This document shows, in pieces, positions 1 through 7,737 of a DNA stretch of 35,013 bases. This stretch comes from Sphingobacteriia bacterium (GTDB taxonomy: Bacteria > Bacteroidota > Bacteroidia > Bacteroidales > UBA7960): the NCBI GenBank assembly GCA_011390575.1, contig JAABSE010000038.1, positions 1-35,013 of the forward strand, read 5' to 3'. The position numbers and the translations under genes are program-made. How positions within the stretch are numbered: the stretch's first letter is position 1; each line of letters opens with the position of its first letter. The notes below the pieces were generated by a model. That model had not been told where the DNA came from. It saw only the letters and a list, made by a program, of their open reading frames with translations, and did not search any database.

Positions 1-1
1 T

Positions 2-628
2 ATCTCACTGGGTGAATCTACTTTCATGGTAGAAATGAACGAAACGGCCAGCATTCTTAACAACATCAGCAACCGTAGTTTGATTTTGCTGGATGAAATC
101 GGCCGGGGAACCAGCACCTACGATGGCATCAGCATTGCCTGGGCCATCGCAGAATTTTTGCATGAACATCCCCTGTTCAGAGCCAAGACCCTCTTCGCCA
201 CCCACTACCATGAGTTGAACGAGATGTCAGCTTCCTTCCCAAGAATAAAAAACTACAATGTTTCGGTGAAAGAGGCTCACAACACGGTGATTTTTCTGCG
301 TAAGCTGGTGCAGGGTGGCAGCGAGCACAGTTTCGGGATACACGTGGCCCGCATGGCAGGGATGCCCAAAACCGTCATCAGCCGCGCCAATGATATTCTC
401 TCCCAGCTGGAGAAGAGTCACAGCCATGAGGAGCTGACCGGCAGGCCCATGAAAGGAAAGAAGAAAACAGGGAAAACCGATGATCAGTTTCAGCTGAGTT
501 TTATTCAGTTGGATGACCCCCTTTTACAGCAAATAAAGGAGGATATTCTCAGTACCGATATCAATACCCTTACCCCGGTCGAAGCACTCATGAAGCTTAA
601 TGAGATCAAAAGGTTGCTGGGAAAGTAA
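2..628 (+). CDS. mutS: DNA mismatch repair ATPase MutS, C-terminal part (5' truncated by window edge)
   Basis: MutS recognises mismatched bases and uses ATP to recruit the MutL-dependent repair machinery. The reading frame is open from the first bases of the window and gives about 208 residues. It begins just after the Walker A region with [13 protein letters not shown]. It continues with the Walker B stretch [16 protein letters not shown], the conserved FATHYHEL switch region, and [11 protein letters not shown], all typical of the MutS ATPase domain V. A C-terminal helical tail of about 80 residues ends in [13 protein letters not shown], the expected dimerisation helix-turn-helix. The mismatch-binding, connector and clamp domains lie upstream of the window. 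A strong hairpin terminator follows the stop codon. The gene converges with the envelope cluster and is probably unrelated to it. Confidence 0.97.
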   Translation: MSLGESTFMVEMNETASILNNISNRSLILLDEIGRGTSTYDGISIAWAIAEFLHEHPLFRAKTLFATHYHELNEMSASFPRIKNYNVSVKEAHNTVIFLRKLVQGGSEHSFGIHVARMAGMPKTVISRANDILSQLEKSHSHEELTGRPMKGKKKTGKTDDQFQLSFIQLDDPLLQQIKEDILSTDINTLTPVEALMKLNEIKRLLGK

Positions 629-648
629 TTCCGATGGCGAATTCCCAT

Positions 649-684
649 AAAAAAAGGCTTCGGAAAACCGGAGCCTTTTTTTAT
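649..684. terminator. Bidirectional intrinsic terminator between mutS and skp
   Basis: An A-run, the arm GGCTTCGG, a loop AAAA, the arm CCGGAGCC and a T-run form an 8-bp stem with one G-U wobble. A/T tracts flank both sides, so the hairpin can end mutS on the plus strand and the skp-terminated cluster on the minus strand. It lies in the 94-bp gap between the two convergent stop codons. Confidence 0.85.
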
Positions 685-722
685 TAACTGTATTATGGGG
701 AGCGTATGTAAACTATGCGTTG

Positions 723-1238
723 CTATCTCCTGTAGCCCATTTTCTGGAGTACTTCATCACTCAGGTCGTGGCGCACATCAGAATAAATCATGTTGCCACC
801 CCCGGCCTTGTCAAAAACAATGGCATAATTGCCTCGCGTGGCAATTTCTTCAATGGCATTGTAGATTTGATCCTGCAGGGGCTTTACCAGTTCTTCCCTT
901 TTTTTGAAAAGGTCGCCTTCGCGTCCAAATCTTCTCATTTGCAAATCCTTGGCTTCCTGCTCTTTTTCGATAATCTGCTCTTCCTTCTGGCGGCGCATCT
1001 CGTCGGGTAAGACAACCGACTCTGCCTGGTATTCGCGGTACATGCGGTCTATTTCAGCAAATTTGGATTCAATTTCACTTTGCCATTGTTCGGAGAGTTG
1101 ATTCAGCTCCATTTGGGCTGCCTGATATTCGGGAATGTTCTCAAGGATATATTCGGTGTCTACATAGGCAAAACGCTGGCCCAGCACTGAAAATACACTC
1201 AGAAAGGTAATGATGGAAACAAATGCTAACTTTTTCAT
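723..1238 (-). CDS. skp: OmpH/Skp family periplasmic chaperone
   Basis: This is a 171-residue exported protein. Skp/OmpH chaperones hold unfolded outer-membrane proteins in the periplasm on their way to the BAM complex. Residues 1 to about 20 are a signal peptide (MKKLAFVSIITFLSVFSVLG, then QRF). The start of the mature part, FAYVDTEYILENIPEYQAAQ, is the usual OmpH opening. It is followed by a long charged, Glu/Lys/Gln-rich coiled coil (about residues 45-130) and a short C-terminal strand region with YAIVFDKAGGGNMIYSD, as in Bacteroidota OmpH proteins. The gene lies 81 bp downstream of bamA on the same strand, the standard place for it in this phylum. It has an unusually strong Shine-Dalgarno sequence and a hairpin in its leader, listed separately. 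Many relatives carry two ompH copies after bamA; only one is seen here. Confidence 0.92.
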   Translation of the reverse strand: MKKLAFVSIITFLSVFSVLGQRFAYVDTEYILENIPEYQAAQMELNQLSEQWQSEIESKFAEIDRMYREYQAESVVLPDEMRRQKEEQIIEKEQEAKDLQMRRFGREGDLFKKREELVKPLQDQIYNAIEEIATRGNYAIVFDKAGGGNMIYSDVRHDLSDEVLQKMGYRR

Positions 1239-1243
1239 ATTAA

Positions 1244-1252
1244 TTCCTCCTT
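1244..1252 (-). promoter_or_regulatory. Strong Shine-Dalgarno sequence of skp
   Basis: Read on the minus strand, AAGGAGGAA ends 5 nt before the ATG at 1238. It is a near-perfect anti-Shine-Dalgarno match and fixes the start codon. The starts of bamA, uppS, the NAD kinase gene and the lysine dehydrogenase-like gene show no such motif, which fits the phylum's usual weak use of Shine-Dalgarno sequences. Confidence 0.8.
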
Positions 1253-1264
1253 AATTATCTTGTT

Positions 1265-1305
1265 AAAAAATATGTAAGAAACAAGCAATTATCATGCCTT
1301 ACATA
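1265..1305 (-). promoter_or_regulatory. Stem-loop with U-run in the bamA-skp gap
   Basis: On the minus strand the arms TATGTAAG and CTTACATA pair perfectly over 8 bp, enclose a loop of about 19 nt and are followed by TTTTTT. It sits just after the bamA stop and before the skp ribosome binding site. It could be a partial terminator, an RNA-processing or stability element, or chance in AT-rich DNA. The stem is AT-rich and the loop is long, so it may be weak. Confidence 0.4.
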
Positions 1306-1319
1306 GTCCAACGCTTTTA

Positions 1320-3839
1320 TTAGTCGATGGACTGACCGATACTGAAGTGGAATCTTCCACCCCCTGCATCGGGTATTCCCATCACATCATCGAAGCCATA
1401 TCCCCAGTCGAGGCCCAGCAAACCAAACATGGGCAGGAATACGCGCACACCAAATCCTGCGGATCTTTTCAAATCATAGGGGTTGTAATCTTTAAAGCTT
1501 CCCCATGCATTCCCGGCTTCGGCAAATACCAGGGCATAAATTGTGGCACTTGGGTTCAGCGAAACGGGATACCTGAGTTCGGCAGTAAATTTATTGTAAA
1601 TATTACCTCCAATGGGGCGGCCGTTCTGGTTCAGAGGGGTAAGGGAGTGGTCTTCATACCCTCTCATGGCAATGATTTCACGTCCGTCTATTTCCCAACC
1701 GGATAAGCCACTGCCTCCCAGGTAGAATCTTTCGAAAGGCGATACTCCGATATCTTTGTTGTAAAAGCCCAGGAATCCCATTCGTGTGCGGGTACTCAGG
1801 ATAAGATTGCCCCAGAGACTGGTATACCAGCTGGTATTGAATTTCCACTTGTGGTATTCCAGCAGTTTGTATTTTTCTTCATCCTCCATTTGTGCGTAAT
1901 CCTTGTCGCTGAACATGGAGTAGGGTGGAGTAATCTGTAAGCCAATGGAGGCTTCAGAGCCTTGCCTGGGAAATAAGGGTGCATCGACGGAGTTTCTGCC
2001 AAATTCCAGTCCATAACTAAAGTTGTTGGCGTTTCCGTTTTCAATGACAAAACTTAATCCTGTTACTGTACTCAGGTTCTTAATTTCATACCGTTGATAG
2101 CTGAGGGTTTGCCGCAGATAGAAAAAGTCATCGGGTACCCGCAATCTTCTGGCCAACCCCACTGATGCCCCAATAATACTGTAAAAACCGTGCTGTTCGC
2201 TGGCTTTGGGGTATTGGTTTCTTTGGGTTGTCTGGAAAATCGACACACTGAATGCATTGGGTTTCTTTCCGCCCAGCCAGGGTTCCATAAACGACATACT
2301 GTATGAAACATAACCACGCCCGTAGGTTTGGCCTCTGAGGGTTAGTTTTTGTCCGTCACCACTGGGCAAGGGGCGCCATGCATCCTTTTTGAAGAAGTTC
2401 CGCGTTGAGAAATTGTTGAATGACAATCCCAGGGTTCCGATAATACGGCCGGCACCCCAGCCACCCGAGAGTTCAATCTGGTCGGAGGAGGTTTCTTCTA
2501 CAATGTAAGTAAGGTCAACGGTTCCGTCGGTTGGATTGGGCGTAGGGATTACATCAATATTTTCCTGGTCGAAATACCCCAGCTGGATGATGTCGCGCTG
2601 ACTTCGTATAATGTCACTGCGGCTGAAGAGCATCCCCGGACGGGTTCTGATTTCGCGCAATACCACATGATCGTTGGTTTTGGAGTTCCCGCTGATGCTT
2701 ACACTGCTGATTTCTGCCTGTTGTCCCTCATAAATTCTTAGCTCCAGGTCAATGGAGTCGTTGCTCACATTCACTTCTATGGGTGTGATATTGAAAAACA
2801 GGTATCCATCGTCGAGGTAAAGCGAACTTACGTCAATCCCTTCCATATTCATGAAGAGATTTTTGTCCAGCAATTCCTGGTTGTAGACATCTCCCTTGTT
2901 AATGGCCAGCACTTCCGAAAGAATCTCATCACTGTATACGGTGTTTCCCACCCAGTTGATGTCACGGAAATAATAGGTGGGACCTTCGTCGATAAAGAGT
3001 TCTATTATGATGCGGTCTTCTTCCACAAAATACATGGTATCCTTCAGAATTACAGCATCTCTTTTTCCCAGTTCGTTATAGTGGTCAATGATACTTTGCT
3101 TGTCTTCTTCGAATTCTTCCCTGATGAGTTTGGAGGAGTTAAAGATAAACCGTAGGCTTCTTTCCCGGGTATTTTTCATCAACCTTTTAATCTTCCCGTC
3201 GCTGATTACTTCATTTCCGTTAATAATCACCTCACGGATACGGGTTCTTTCACCCCTGTCCACATCAAACTCGAGCACCAGGCTGTTGCTTCTGAGGGTA
3301 TCGGGCATTTGGGTAATGTTTACCTCGGGTTTGAGGTAGCCCTTTTCAATATAATATTCCTTTATGATATTGGATGCGCGAAAGAGCATATTTTCCGTAA
3401 CTACATCACCCCTGATGAGGTTGAGTTCCTCGGTAAGCTTGGTTACGTCCGAGCGGCGTGCACCGGTAAATTCAAACCTGGACAGCCTGGGGCGCTCCTT
3501 AATGGCAATATCCAGGAAAATCTGATCGTCCTGAATGGAGGTTACCCCAATGGAAGCATCGGTAAAAAGACCTTGTTTCCAGATGTTTTCTATGGCACGG
3601 GAAATATCTTCGCCGGGCACAATAATTTTATCACCTACGTTCAACTGGCTAACCATAATAATTACATTCTGGTCCATATAGCTTACGCCGGAAACGGTGA
3701 TACCTCCGATGGTGTATTCACGGGGGTTGTTATAGTCAATGTTTATCTGATTTCCGGTCAGTACCGTCTGTGCCATGGTGGCTGTGGGAAATAACAGGAA
3801 AAGGGATAAAACGACGATTAAAAAATGCTTTTTTGACAT
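1320..3839 (-). CDS. bamA: Outer-membrane protein assembly factor BamA (POTRA + Omp85 barrel)
   Basis: This 839-residue protein is the core of the BAM complex, which folds and inserts beta-barrel proteins into the outer membrane. A signal peptide (about residues 1-23, ending TATMAQ) is followed by repeated POTRA domains to about residue 440. Recognisable POTRA pieces are YTIGGITVSGVSYMDQ, IREVIINGNEVISDGKIKRL, FRDINWVGNTVYSDEILSE and ISSVSISGNSKTNDHVVLRE. The rest is the Omp85 surface-antigen barrel, with FERFYLGGSGLSGWE and the MRGYED (RGY) segment of the lid loop near residue 715-725. The barrel ends in FHFSIGQSID. It lies 75 bp downstream of uppS and 81 bp upstream of skp on the same strand, a conserved order in Bacteroidota. 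The length is typical and no break is seen. Confidence 0.96.
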   Translation of the reverse strand: MSKKHFLIVVLSLFLLFPTATMAQTVLTGNQINIDYNNPREYTIGGITVSGVSYMDQNVIIMVSQLNVGDKIIVPGEDISRAIENIWKQGLFTDASIGVTSIQDDQIFLDIAIKERPRLSRFEFTGARRSDVTKLTEELNLIRGDVVTENMLFRASNIIKEYYIEKGYLKPEVNITQMPDTLRSNSLVLEFDVDRGERTRIREVIINGNEVISDGKIKRLMKNTRERSLRFIFNSSKLIREEFEEDKQSIIDHYNELGKRDAVILKDTMYFVEEDRIIIELFIDEGPTYYFRDINWVGNTVYSDEILSEVLAINKGDVYNQELLDKNLFMNMEGIDVSSLYLDDGYLFFNITPIEVNVSNDSIDLELRIYEGQQAEISSVSISGNSKTNDHVVLREIRTRPGMLFSRSDIIRSQRDIIQLGYFDQENIDVIPTPNPTDGTVDLTYIVEETSSDQIELSGGWGAGRIIGTLGLSFNNFSTRNFFKKDAWRPLPSGDGQKLTLRGQTYGRGYVSYSMSFMEPWLGGKKPNAFSVSIFQTTQRNQYPKASEQHGFYSIIGASVGLARRLRVPDDFFYLRQTLSYQRYEIKNLSTVTGLSFVIENGNANNFSYGLEFGRNSVDAPLFPRQGSEASIGLQITPPYSMFSDKDYAQMEDEEKYKLLEYHKWKFNTSWYTSLWGNLILSTRTRMGFLGFYNKDIGVSPFERFYLGGSGLSGWEIDGREIIAMRGYEDHSLTPLNQNGRPIGGNIYNKFTAELRYPVSLNPSATIYALVFAEAGNAWGSFKDYNPYDLKRSAGFGVRVFLPMFGLLGLDWGYGFDDVMGIPDAGGGRFHFSIGQSID

Positions 3840-3914
3840 TATAAGGTTTGGTTTATGATTGCAGGGTTTGCTGTTTGTATTTACTTTTTGGTTTTATCTG
3901 GTTTGCTTGGGTTG

Positions 3915-4640
3915 TCAGGTTTTTCCAAATCTTCTTTCTCTGCGCTGGTAATCCAGGATAGCCTGGTAAAAATGTTTTTTTCTGAAGTCGGGCCACAAAA
4001 CCGGGGTAAAATACAATTCACTGTAAGCAATTTGCCACAACAGGAAGTTGCTTATGCGCAGCTCTCCGCTGGTTCTTATGAGTAAATCAGGGTCGGGCGT
4101 CCCGTTGGTTTGCAGGAACCGTTGAAATAAGGCCTTATCAATATTCTCGGGGTCCAGTTGGTTTTCTTTCACCTGGTGTGCAATGTTTTTTACCGCTTTT
4201 ACGATTTCCCATTGCGAGCTGTAGCTTAAGGCAATAATTACATTCAGGTGGGTATTATTTTTGGTTATTTCCATGGCTTCGTGCAGTTCCTGGATGCATT
4301 CAGCAGGGAGAGAGTCGATATCTCCAATGGCAGAGAGTTTCACCCCTTTTTCCAGTAATTCCGGTGTTTCGTTTTTGATGGCTGAAACCAGCAGGGTCAT
4401 TAATGTATCAACCTCACTTTTGGGCCTGCACCAGTTTTCGGTAGAAAAGGCGTAAAATGTAAGGTTCTTCACTCCCAGCTCTCCGGCAGCTTCCACGGTT
4501 TCCCTAACAGCCTGAATTCCATTCTCGTGCCCGAATACTCTGTCTTTCCCCCTTTGTTTGGCCCATCGGCCATTACCATCCATGATTATCGCTATATGCC
4601 TGGGCAGTTTATTTTTATTAATGTTATCCTTGAAATCCAT
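3915..4640 (-). CDS. uppS: Isoprenyl transferase (undecaprenyl diphosphate synthase)
   Basis: This cis-prenyltransferase of 241 residues builds undecaprenyl diphosphate from farnesyl diphosphate and isopentenyl diphosphate. The product is the lipid carrier for peptidoglycan and surface polysaccharides. The catalytic signature IAIIMDGNGRWAKQRG lies at residues 16-31, with the diphosphate-binding Asp at residue 21. Also present are FGHENG, LTFYAFSTENW, and the C-terminal signature RTSGELRISNFLLWQIAYSE with FTPVLWPDF. Length and motifs are those of a normal soluble, membrane-associated homodimer. It lies between the second DUF6089 protein (93 bp upstream) and bamA (75 bp downstream), all on the minus strand. 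Confidence 0.97.
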   Translation of the reverse strand: MDFKDNINKNKLPRHIAIIMDGNGRWAKQRGKDRVFGHENGIQAVRETVEAAGELGVKNLTFYAFSTENWCRPKSEVDTLMTLLVSAIKNETPELLEKGVKLSAIGDIDSLPAECIQELHEAMEITKNNTHLNVIIALSYSSQWEIVKAVKNIAHQVKENQLDPENIDKALFQRFLQTNGTPDPDLLIRTSGELRISNFLLWQIAYSELYFTPVLWPDFRKKHFYQAILDYQRRERRFGKT

Positions 4641-4733
4641 TGTATGTTAGTCAATTGCTACTCCGAAAAAATAGGCACAAATTTCTTGAAATGTTTTAAC
4701 AATAAAAAGAAAACTGCCAAAGTTTATGAAAAA

Positions 4734-5585
4734 TTAATTGTAAGCCGGACACCTTTGTCTGCTAAAGTCTTTTATTCTGATTGTCAGTATAATACCAGCA
4801 AACGAATACCAGTCGTTGGTATTGGGATTACCCCTTTGAAAGTTTACATTTTCACCCCGGTTTTCCAAACTTCTGTCATGTAACTCCATGGCCAGGCTAT
4901 TGTTGCCAAAAACCTCCGGATCGGGGTATGTTTTGCTTACATCGTCAAGATAATCTGTTCCTGTTCGGCGCATGCCCCATTCAAAGGCTCCGGTAAACTG
5001 GCGTGTGATGTTGAATTTATATCCAATTCCAAAAAGAAAATTGTGCGAAGTTAAAGAATATGGCTTGCGGTTGGGATAAAGCTCCGAGCCTTGTCCTTCG
5101 GTATTGAGTGGTTTCAGATTGTACCACTGGCCATCAATTTCTGCCTGTGGGTTAAACCTGATAAATCCTCCCCCTGCAAAGATGTAAGGTGTAGAGGGTG
5201 TATCCATCTCGCCCGGGGTAAAATATAAGAAGTTTACCTCTCCCTGCACTGTCAACTCAAAAATATTGGATCGGAATTGAAGATTCCGGGTTTCATTGTA
5301 TTTTACTATTGCATCACTTCCTGCTACATTGCCCCAAAAACCATTCACCCGCAAGGCAAGACTCTCATTGATGTTAAAGCGGTACAACCCTCCGGCCCCT
5401 ATGCGGGTCATGGCAAATTGCTTCGAGGGGTTTAAATCTCCAATATAATAAGATCCTCCGAAAAAGAAACCCAGTTCGTTCCTTTGCCCCCGGGCCGGGT
5501 TGGCAAATAACAGAATCAAAAACAAGGGGACGAGCAGTATGATCTTTCTATAGTTGTCGAATATGAATTGAGAGGTTACTGGCAT
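4734..5585 (-). CDS. DUF6089-type outer-membrane beta-barrel protein (copy 2)
   Basis: This exported protein of about 283 residues probably forms a small outer-membrane barrel. I place the start at the ATG at 5585; an in-frame TTG two codons upstream is less likely. A hydrophobic segment (KIILLVPLFLILLFANPARG) precedes RNELGFFFGGSYYIGDLNP, the opening typical of DUF6089 proteins. Alternating aromatic strands follow, with FAGGGFIRFNP, a periplasmic-turn motif LDDVSKTYPDP and a near-terminal QRGNPNTNDWYSF. Relatives of this family are usually found just upstream of uppS-bamA in Bacteroidota. The next gene upstream, at 5716-6684, is a paralogue sharing the same motifs. The exact function is not known to me; an OMP-biogenesis link is inferred from context only. 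Confidence 0.85.
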   Translation of the reverse strand: MPVTSQFIFDNYRKIILLVPLFLILLFANPARGQRNELGFFFGGSYYIGDLNPSKQFAMTRIGAGGLYRFNINESLALRVNGFWGNVAGSDAIVKYNETRNLQFRSNIFELTVQGEVNFLYFTPGEMDTPSTPYIFAGGGFIRFNPQAEIDGQWYNLKPLNTEGQGSELYPNRKPYSLTSHNFLFGIGYKFNITRQFTGAFEWGMRRTGTDYLDDVSKTYPDPEVFGNNSLAMELHDRSLENRGENVNFQRGNPNTNDWYSFAGIILTIRIKDFSRQRCPAYN

Positions 5586-5715
5586 GGTCAAGGGTGTACG
5601 TTTGCTGGAAAATTATTGGTTCTGAGACATTGTTTTGTCATTAGGTTTTACGCAAAGAAAACGCAAACATTGATGAATTATTATTGCTTTTGCGGGTATT
5701 GTTTGCACGTCTTTA

Positions 5716-6684
5716 TTAAAACCGCAGTACACCGTAGGGTCTTCTGAAATCGGGTATTTTATAATATACAGTTATGAGCCCAAACATATAGGCGTCGGTG
5801 TTGAATGGGTTTCCTCTTTGTTGCCCGGGGGCTGTAACATTTTTGGATAACTCATTGGTGGTAGGGTTGGCAAAATACTCTGCCAGAGCTGCCCTTGCGG
5901 GTTCTTCGAAAATGAGGTTGAAAATGGTTGGGTCTACATAAGTTTTGCTTACATCATCAATGTAGTCGGTAAAGGTTTTTCTGAAACCATATTGCAAACC
6001 GATGGAGATATTCCTGTTGATTTGCACCATGGCCCCTAACCCGAAGGGGATAGCGATGGAAAAGGGCGAATATTCATCCCGGGTTTCAAAATATCCCTGG
6101 CCTTCTGTTCTCAGGGCGCGCAGGTTGTACCATCCGTCAGCAGGCAATTCTTCAATAGGAAGGTCTCCCGTGTAATTGGATCTTTCAAAATAGCCCTGGG
6201 GATTAAAATAAAAGCCCCCGATTCCGGCAAACAGATAGGCGGAAACACCAAAGCTTCCGGTGACTCTCGCCCCTGTAAGGCTTCGGTAGCGGGCACCCTC
6301 TCTTTCCATACGAAGCAAATAATACTGTACGGTGGTAGAAAGTTCTGTGATTGGGGAGCGGAAGTGAATATTTCGATTGTTGCGAAAGGGTTCTTCTGTA
6401 AACTGGTCATCGCCATAAACGTACCCAAAGGTAAGGTTAGCGGTAATACCAAGGTTCTGTAAAAGCATGTATCTGTATCCTGCCATGAACGAGGGCCGGA
6501 CAGCAGAAAAGTCAAAATCTTTAATTCCCTGTGATCCAATATTATCGGCACCCCCCAGATCGCCCATAAAGCCTGCGCCACCCAATCCCAGAATCAGGTG
6601 ATGACGCTCACGGGTCCATCTTTGTGACTGGGCACTATGGGTGAAGCTGAAGATCAGTAACCATCCGATTATTAAATACCTCAT
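5716..6684 (-). CDS. DUF6089-type outer-membrane beta-barrel protein (copy 1)
   Basis: This is a 322-residue exported protein with the signal peptide MRYLIIGWLLIFSFTHSAQS. The mature part opens with RHHLILGLGGAGFMGDLGG. It then gives glycine- and aromatic-rich strands (YRYMLLQNLGITANLTFGY, YLFAGIGGFYFNPQGYF), the motif IDDVSKTYVDP near residue 240 and QQRGNPFNTDAYMFGLITV near the end. It shares these landmarks in the same order with the protein at 4734-5585, so the two look like a tandem duplication that has diverged strongly. This copy is about 40 residues longer. It lies downstream of the NAD kinase gene after a 162-bp gap, long enough for an internal promoter. An outer-membrane location is inferred from the strand pattern; the function is unknown. 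Confidence 0.82.
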   Translation of the reverse strand: MRYLIIGWLLIFSFTHSAQSQRWTRERHHLILGLGGAGFMGDLGGADNIGSQGIKDFDFSAVRPSFMAGYRYMLLQNLGITANLTFGYVYGDDQFTEEPFRNNRNIHFRSPITELSTTVQYYLLRMEREGARYRSLTGARVTGSFGVSAYLFAGIGGFYFNPQGYFERSNYTGDLPIEELPADGWYNLRALRTEGQGYFETRDEYSPFSIAIPFGLGAMVQINRNISIGLQYGFRKTFTDYIDDVSKTYVDPTIFNLIFEEPARAALAEYFANPTTNELSKNVTAPGQQRGNPFNTDAYMFGLITVYYKIPDFRRPYGVLRF

Positions 6685-6706
6685 ATGTGCGGTTTTGTAT
6701 AAATGT

Positions 6707-6714
6707 CAAAGTTA
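6707..6714 (-). promoter_or_regulatory. Possible -7 element before the first DUF6089 gene
   Basis: On the minus strand TAACTTTG matches the Bacteroidota -7 consensus TAnnTTTG and lies 22 bp upstream of the ATG at 6684. No TTTG is found at the expected distance upstream, so this is a half-site only. Confidence 0.25.
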
Positions 6715-6846
6715 GTCAATGTATTTGTAACGACGCAGCTGAAGGCACAATTGTTACAAGGTGCAAATTTAGTTAAAAATAGGAAAAAAGAAACTGAATT
6801 CTATCTGTTTAGCAATAATTTCCATCATGACAGGGAGAATGGCTTC

Positions 6847-7728
6847 TTAATTTCTTTTGTCAAAACCCCAGGCAAGTTTGTTTCTTATGGTTTTAAAAAA
6901 GTTTTTATTTTCAAGACTGATGAGATTTGTTTTGAACTCAGCTTTTTTAATGTAGAGGTCAACCGGGTTTTCCAGGGGTACTGATCTTGAGTCCATCACA
7001 ATCAAATGACTTTTTACCCGTCCCTCTACCCTGAGTTTTATCAATGAATTGTCTTTGATAACGATGGGGCGCACAGTCAGGTTGTGGGAAGCTATAGGGG
7101 TGATGATAAAGTTCTCAGAATCAGGAGAAATGATAGGTCCGCCGCAGCTCAACGAATAGCCTGTTGAACCGGTAGGTGTAGCCACCATTAACCCGTCAGC
7201 CCAATAGGTGTTGAGATAGTGCCCGTTTACATAAGCACTGATGGAAATCATGGTGGTATTGTCTCTTTTTAAAATGGTCAACTCATTGAGTGCAAAAGGG
7301 AATGAGCCGAAAAGGTTTTCTTCCCTGGTTTCGAGCATAAGCAATGAGCGTTGGTCAAGCCTGTAATTGCGTTCTTTGAGCGCCTGAATGGATTCTTTCA
7401 TATCGTCGGTAGAAACCGAAGAAAGAAATCCCAGCCTGCCGGTATTGATTCCCAGTACAGGAATTCCGGAATTTCGCAGAAACGGCAGGGTGTCCAGCAA
7501 GGTGCCATCTCCCCCTATGCTGATCATGCAAAAGCAGTTGGCAGGAAGCCCTTTGTGATCTTTGTACAGCTCAACAGGCTTTTTAAACGCTATGGTGGTT
7601 TTCAGAAAATCATAAAAACGTTCATGAACATAAAATTTCTCTGTATCAGCTTCCAGTTGCCGAATCATGGATTCAATTACCGGGAAAAAGTCAGGGCTGA
7701 ATTTTCTGCCAAACAATGCAATTTGCAT
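6847..7728 (-). CDS. nadK: NAD kinase
   Basis: This cytoplasmic enzyme of 293 residues phosphorylates NAD+ to NADP+ with ATP (or polyphosphate in some relatives). The diagnostic GGDGT motif is at residues 72-76 (ISIGGDGTLLDT). It is followed by GIPVLGINTGRLGFLSSV and the second conserved block MVATPTGSTGYSLSCGGPII, and by the C-terminal RPIVIKDNSLIKLRVEGR. Length is normal. It starts only 9 bp after the rodA stop codon, so it is almost certainly co-transcribed with mrdA-rodA. A link with wall synthesis genes is positional rather than functional. The Bacteroidota kinase is often found near the uppS-bamA cluster. Confidence 0.96.
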   Translation of the reverse strand: MQIALFGRKFSPDFFPVIESMIRQLEADTEKFYVHERFYDFLKTTIAFKKPVELYKDHKGLPANCFCMISIGGDGTLLDTLPFLRNSGIPVLGINTGRLGFLSSVSTDDMKESIQALKERNYRLDQRSLLMLETREENLFGSFPFALNELTILKRDNTTMISISAYVNGHYLNTYWADGLMVATPTGSTGYSLSCGGPIISPDSENFIITPIASHNLTVRPIVIKDNSLIKLRVEGRVKSHLIVMDSRSVPLENPVDLYIKKAEFKTNLISLENKNFFKTIRNKLAWGFDKRN

Positions 7729-7737
7729 AAACGGATT

